From the NCBI RefSeq assembly GCF_036116635.1, contig NZ_CP107995.1, positions 2,170,001-2,234,000 of the forward strand: 64,000 bases of DNA, in the 5' to 3' direction. Shown one piece after another: positions 63,634-64,000 of the stretch. The notes beneath the pieces were generated by a model that had not been told where the DNA came from, ran no database searches, and saw nothing but the letters and a program-made list of their open reading frames with translations. Every line of letters starts with the position of its first letter. Positions within the stretch are counted from its first letter, which is position 1. This DNA is from Amycolatopsis sp. NBC_00345. Its GTDB lineage: Bacteria > Actinomycetota > Actinomycetes > Mycobacteriales > Pseudonocardiaceae. Position numbers and translations under genes: made by a program.

Positions 63634-64000
63634 ACTCGCCGCCCAGTCGCTGTTGATCTGCCTCGACGGGCAGTCGCCGGTCGTGGAGCTGCCCAACGGC
63701 GACAGCGTGTCGTTCGGCTGGCAGGGCGGGGAGATCACCGTCGGCACCGACCAGGCGCTGACCGCGGGCCGGATCCGGGCGTTCGGCGACTACTGGCTGA
63801 TGTCGAACTGCGGCGCGAGGGGCACCTACTGCGTGGAGAACCTGGAGGGGGCCGGGGAGTACGTGAAGGTGCGGGCGGGCCGGATCGGGGTGCCGATTCC
63901 CTTCGAGCTGAGCCGAGTGACGCTGACCGTGGGCGCCGGGGGTAACAGCTTCACCGTCTATGCCCCGGAACGCCGATCCACCGCCGGGCCGGGTGACGCC
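63620..64000 (+). CDS. FHA-like domain protein, 3' end outside window
   Basis: From a GTG at 63620, overlapping the previous stop by 14 nt, the frame stays open to the right edge (127 codons). It reads ELAAQSLLICLDGQSPVVEL, then ITVGTDQALTAGRIRAFGDYW, YCVENLEGAGEYVKVRAGRI, VPIPFELSRVTLTVGAGGN and TVYAPERR. The beta-rich layout with GDYWLMSN resembles FHA-like proteins of actinobacterial regulatory and biosynthetic loci. FHA domains bind phosphothreonine, suggesting partner or regulatory function; assignment is tentative. Confidence 0.5.
   Translation, partial: MSRAELAAQSLLICLDGQSPVVELPNGDSVSFGWQGGEITVGTDQALTAGRIRAFGDYWLMSNCGARGTYCVENLEGAGEYVKVRAGRIGVPIPFELSRVTLTVGAGGNSFTVYAPERRSTAGPGDA

Overview
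The window is very GC-rich actinobacterial DNA with frequent GTG/TTG starts and ATGA/GTGA gene overlaps. Several features fit a filamentous actinomycete of the Pseudonocardiales/Amycolatopsis type: SARP-type and TetR regulators, a mycothiol-dependent isomerase family enzyme, an LAxTG sorting signal and an NRPS/PKS cluster. The genus is inference only.

Left part (1-30 kb): a contractile injection system (eCIS, a phage-tail-like particle) with its surroundings. A SARP/BTAD regulator (cut by the left edge), a lytic transglycosylase and a LuxR-type regulator come first. Next is a three-gene cassette: two paralogous acidic proteins with FW-GWDG-DW-GWRAAFAEG repeats flank a small protein with a CheD/CNF1-like Thr/Cys/His pattern. 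A minus-strand operon then encodes the DUF4255 tube-cap protein, a 1083-residue LAYTG cell-surface protein, a YwqJ-type deaminase (likely toxin or effector) and a frameshifted gene. The plus-strand particle operon (12.6-28.5 kb) encodes sheath, tube, assembly chaperone, DUF6760, a giant DUF4157 protein, two more tube-type proteins, LysM hub, spike, gp25, gpJ and gpI baseplate proteins, and a zinc-ribbon/proline-rich/membrane protein. A second membrane protein follows. No AAA+ ATPase, tail fibre or dedicated tape measure is visible in this window.

Middle part (30-54 kb): ordinary accessory genes mixed with gene debris. It holds a collapsed phosphotransferase gene, TetR remnants, an IS5-type transposase tail and an ankyrin fragment. 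Intact units are an alpha/beta hydrolase with a divergent TetR and palindromic operator, a WYL regulator with a VOC protein and aldo/keto reductase, a methyltransferase with a MarR/GbsR-like regulator and palindrome, three flavin-dependent LLM monooxygenases divergent from a YeiH-type sulfate/sulfite exporter, a polar amino-acid ABC transporter, a LysR regulator, and secreted proteins including a trypsin-like protease coupled to an M1 metallopeptidase.

Right part (54-64 kb): the start of a hybrid NRPS/PKS biosynthetic cluster. A minus-strand operon encodes a type II thioesterase, an SDR and a C-A-PCP protein whose adenylation pocket reads DFWNIGMVH (threonine). Divergently, an ACP-KS-ACP protein lacking a usable acyltransferase, a second thioesterase, a stand-alone condensation-type enzyme and an FHA-like protein (cut by the right edge) are translationally coupled or closely spaced. 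The product cannot be named from this window.
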